From Arenimonas donghaensis DSM 18148 = HO3-R19 (lineage in GTDB: Bacteria > Pseudomonadota > Gammaproteobacteria > Xanthomonadales > Xanthomonadaceae), in NCBI RefSeq assembly GCF_000743535.1, contig NZ_AVCJ01000001.1, forward strand, positions 124,001-188,000: a stretch of DNA of 64,000 nucleotides, read 5' to 3'. Positions within the stretch are counted from its first letter, which is position 1, and every line of letters starts with the position of its first letter. Made by a program: the position numbers and the translations under genes. Shown in pieces: positions 62,505-64,000 of this stretch. The notes below the pieces were generated by a model that was not told the DNA's origin, ran no database searches, and was given only the letters and a program-made list of their open reading frames with translations.

Positions 62505-63751
62505 GGGTTCGTCTCCCGGGGCTGGGTCTCGATTGTGGCTTCTTCCGGCGGAGTGGGCGAGGGGGCCGCCGCACGCAGTGCCTCGAGCAGGCGCTGGCCG
62601 GCGCGGCCGTCCACGGGCAGGCCCAGCCGTGCCTGTTCGCTGCGGATGGCTTCGCGAGAGAGCTTGCCGATCATGCCGTCGACCGGACCGATGTCGTGGC
62701 CCAATGCGAGCAGGTGCTCCTGCACCTCGCGCCGGCCGGCCCGGGACAGGCCGGGGTCGTCGGTGGGCCAGGCCGCTTGCAGCCCCTTCCCGCCGCGCAA
62801 TTGGTCGGCGAGCAGGGCGATCGCGAGCGCGTAACTCTCGGCGGCGTTGTAGGAATAGATCGCGTCGTAGTTGCGGAAGACCAGGAAGGCCGGCCCCTGC
62901 TTGCCCGCGGGCAGCAGCAGGGCGGCGGCACGGTCGTCGGCCGGGAGCTCGCCACCATCGGCGCGCACCACGCCGCGGGCGCGCCAGTCCGTAAGCGGAC
63001 GGCGTGCGGTGCGCCCGCTCAGCCCGGTGTCGAATCCGGCGGGCAGCCTGGCTTCGTGGCCCCAGGGCTGGCCGCTGCGCCAGCCGGCGCGCTTGAGGTA
63101 GTTGGCCGTGGAGGCGAGGGCGTCCGGGACCGAGCCGACCAGGTCGCGCCGACCGTCGCCGTCGCCGTCGACGGCGATGCGGGCATAGGTGGACGGCATG
63201 AACTGGGTGTGCCCGAAGGCACCGGCCCAGGAGCCGGTGAGGTCCTTGCCGGACAGGTCGCCGGCCTGGAACAGCTTGAGCAGGGCGAACAGTTCGCCCT
63301 GGAAAAACGCCTGGCGCCGGCCGGCGCAGGACAGCGTCGCCAGCGAGCGCAGCAGCGGCTTGCTGCCGAAGGTCCGGCCATAGTCGCTTTCGACGCCCCA
63401 GACGGCGACAACGGTGGCGGGGTCGACGCCGTACGCGGCTTCGATGTCCCGCAGGAGCGCGGCATGTTCTTCGAGCAGGGCCTGGCCGTCCTGTACGCGC
63501 TGCGCGTCGACCAGGCCAGCCAGGTAGTCCCAGATCGGGGTGCGGAACTCAGGCTGGTAGTCCAGTGCGTCCAGGACCGTGTCGTCGGACTGCAGGCCCT
63601 GGGTGTACCCGGCAAAAACGTCGGCGCGGATGCCGGCGGCTTTCGCCTGCGGCTGCAGGCGGGCCAGGCAGGCAGAGAGATCGTCGTTTGCCGACGTATG
63701 GCCAGCCGACAGCGCCAGCAGCAGTGGGAGGATCAGGGAAGGCGTTCGCAT
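62501..63751 (-). CDS. Lytic murein transglycosylase, MltB type, with peptidoglycan-binding domain
   Basis: 416-residue periplasmic cell-wall enzyme. The Sec signal is MRTPSLILPLLLALSAGHTSA. The MltB-like catalytic domain has VVAVWGVESDYG (catalytic Glu121), GAFGHTQFMPSTY and RNYDAIYSYNAAESYALAIALLAD. A C-terminal PG_binding_1 domain follows (LLALGHDIGPVDGMIGKLSREAI). It cleaves the MurNAc-GlcNAc bond to 1,6-anhydro products. The ATG at 63751 gives the signal peptide. Confidence 0.92.
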   Translation of the reverse strand: MRTPSLILPLLLALSAGHTSANDDLSACLARLQPQAKAAGIRADVFAGYTQGLQSDDTVLDALDYQPEFRTPIWDYLAGLVDAQRVQDGQALLEEHAALLRDIEAAYGVDPATVVAVWGVESDYGRTFGSKPLLRSLATLSCAGRRQAFFQGELFALLKLFQAGDLSGKDLTGSWAGAFGHTQFMPSTYARIAVDGDGDGRRDLVGSVPDALASTANYLKRAGWRSGQPWGHEARLPAGFDTGLSGRTARRPLTDWRARGVVRADGGELPADDRAAALLLPAGKQGPAFLVFRNYDAIYSYNAAESYALAIALLADQLRGGKGLQAAWPTDDPGLSRAGRREVQEHLLALGHDIGPVDGMIGKLSREAIRSEQARLGLPVDGRAGQRLLEALRAAAPSPTPPEEATIETQPRETNP

Positions 63752-63835
63752 GGACGCTACTTTGCCACCCCGGGACTGAATCGTGTCCACCGGGCCGCGT
63801 TATGCTCCCCGGGTCCCGACGACCGGAGCCTTGCC

Positions 63836-64000
63836 ATGGCGACACGATTCCCCCTCCGACTGACCGCCGCGCTGTCGCTGGTCCCCGCGCTGGCGCTGGC
63901 CGAACCGCCGCAAGCCGCGCCGGCTGCCTCCACCGACACGCCCGCGACCGAAGCGGCCGGCGACGGCCTGGCATTCGCCGCCTCGCTGGAGGCCTGCGTC
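63836..64000 (+). CDS. Exported protein, N-terminal fragment (runs off window)
   Basis: The first 55 codons of an exported protein: Sec signal (FPLRLTAALSLVPALALA), an Ala/Pro-rich linker, then LAFAASLEACV. The remainder is outside the window. The function cannot be judged. Confidence 0.6.
   Translation, partial: MATRFPLRLTAALSLVPALALAEPPQAAPAASTDTPATEAAGDGLAFAASLEACV

Overview
The window is 64 kb of GC-rich, tightly packed bacterial chromosome. The gene content points to a gammaproteobacterium, most likely of the Lysobacterales (Xanthomonadales): winged-helix/TPR regulators of the CadC type, a periplasmic-propeller diguanylate cyclase, an AlgP-like Lys/Ala protein, many small secreted lipoproteins, DUF1615, DUF4124 and TraR/DksA-like proteins. 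This placement is inferred from gene content only. No rRNA, tRNA, CRISPR array, insertion sequence or complete prophage was seen.

Layout. 1-1918 is the 3' part of icmF (fused isobutyryl-CoA mutase). 1949-5591 is a visibly more A+T-rich accessory patch: a two-TM coiled-coil protein, a stretch with a degraded copy of the icmF 3' end, and an OLD-family ATPase/TOPRIM nuclease. 5632-6011 holds two coupled small genes of unknown function. 6126-18369 is a run of single genes: M50 protease, dihaem cytochrome c, CadC-like regulator, tautomerase, PD40 protein, persulfide-dioxygenase-like MBL/rhodanese protein, VOC protein, MEST-like hydrolase, cupin, cation/proton antiporter, Coa1-like protein and an AlaDH/PNT-fold dehydrogenase. 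18403-19911 is a divergent MBL hydrolase/TetR pair with a clear promoter and operator. 20015-24742 is the Anbu operon (ATP-grasp, alpha-E, transglutaminase, Anbu protease) with an extra MBL-like gene. A TrmY homologue, a DUF1428 protein and a von Willebrand A protein with Ig-like repeats follow on the minus strand. 27913-30982 is an FdhF/YdeP molybdoenzyme with FdhD. 31051-39810 holds peptidase, lipoprotein, redox and cytochrome genes, including a dihaem cytochrome c-rhodanese fusion. 39826-54037 contains three GGDEF proteins (one degenerate), a pair of secreted zinc-peptidase genes, a histone-H1-like Lys/Ala protein and several small genes. 54129-64000 carries M24 peptidase, beta-propeller lipoprotein, DUF808, SRPBCC, acyltransferase, zinc peptidase and lytic transglycosylase genes, and the start of one more exported protein.

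Themes. Many products are exported: Sec or Tat signals, lipoboxes, and at least six putative zinc peptidases. Sulfur and redox chemistry recurs (two rhodanese proteins, cytochromes c, FdhD, a peroxiredoxin). Cyclic-di-GMP signalling is represented three times. The points most worth a second look are the accessory patch at the icmF 3' end, the five-gene Anbu cluster, the leaderless-looking TetR promoter with its palindrome, the bacterial MEST-like hydrolase, the bacterial TrmY homologue and the cytochrome-rhodanese fusion.
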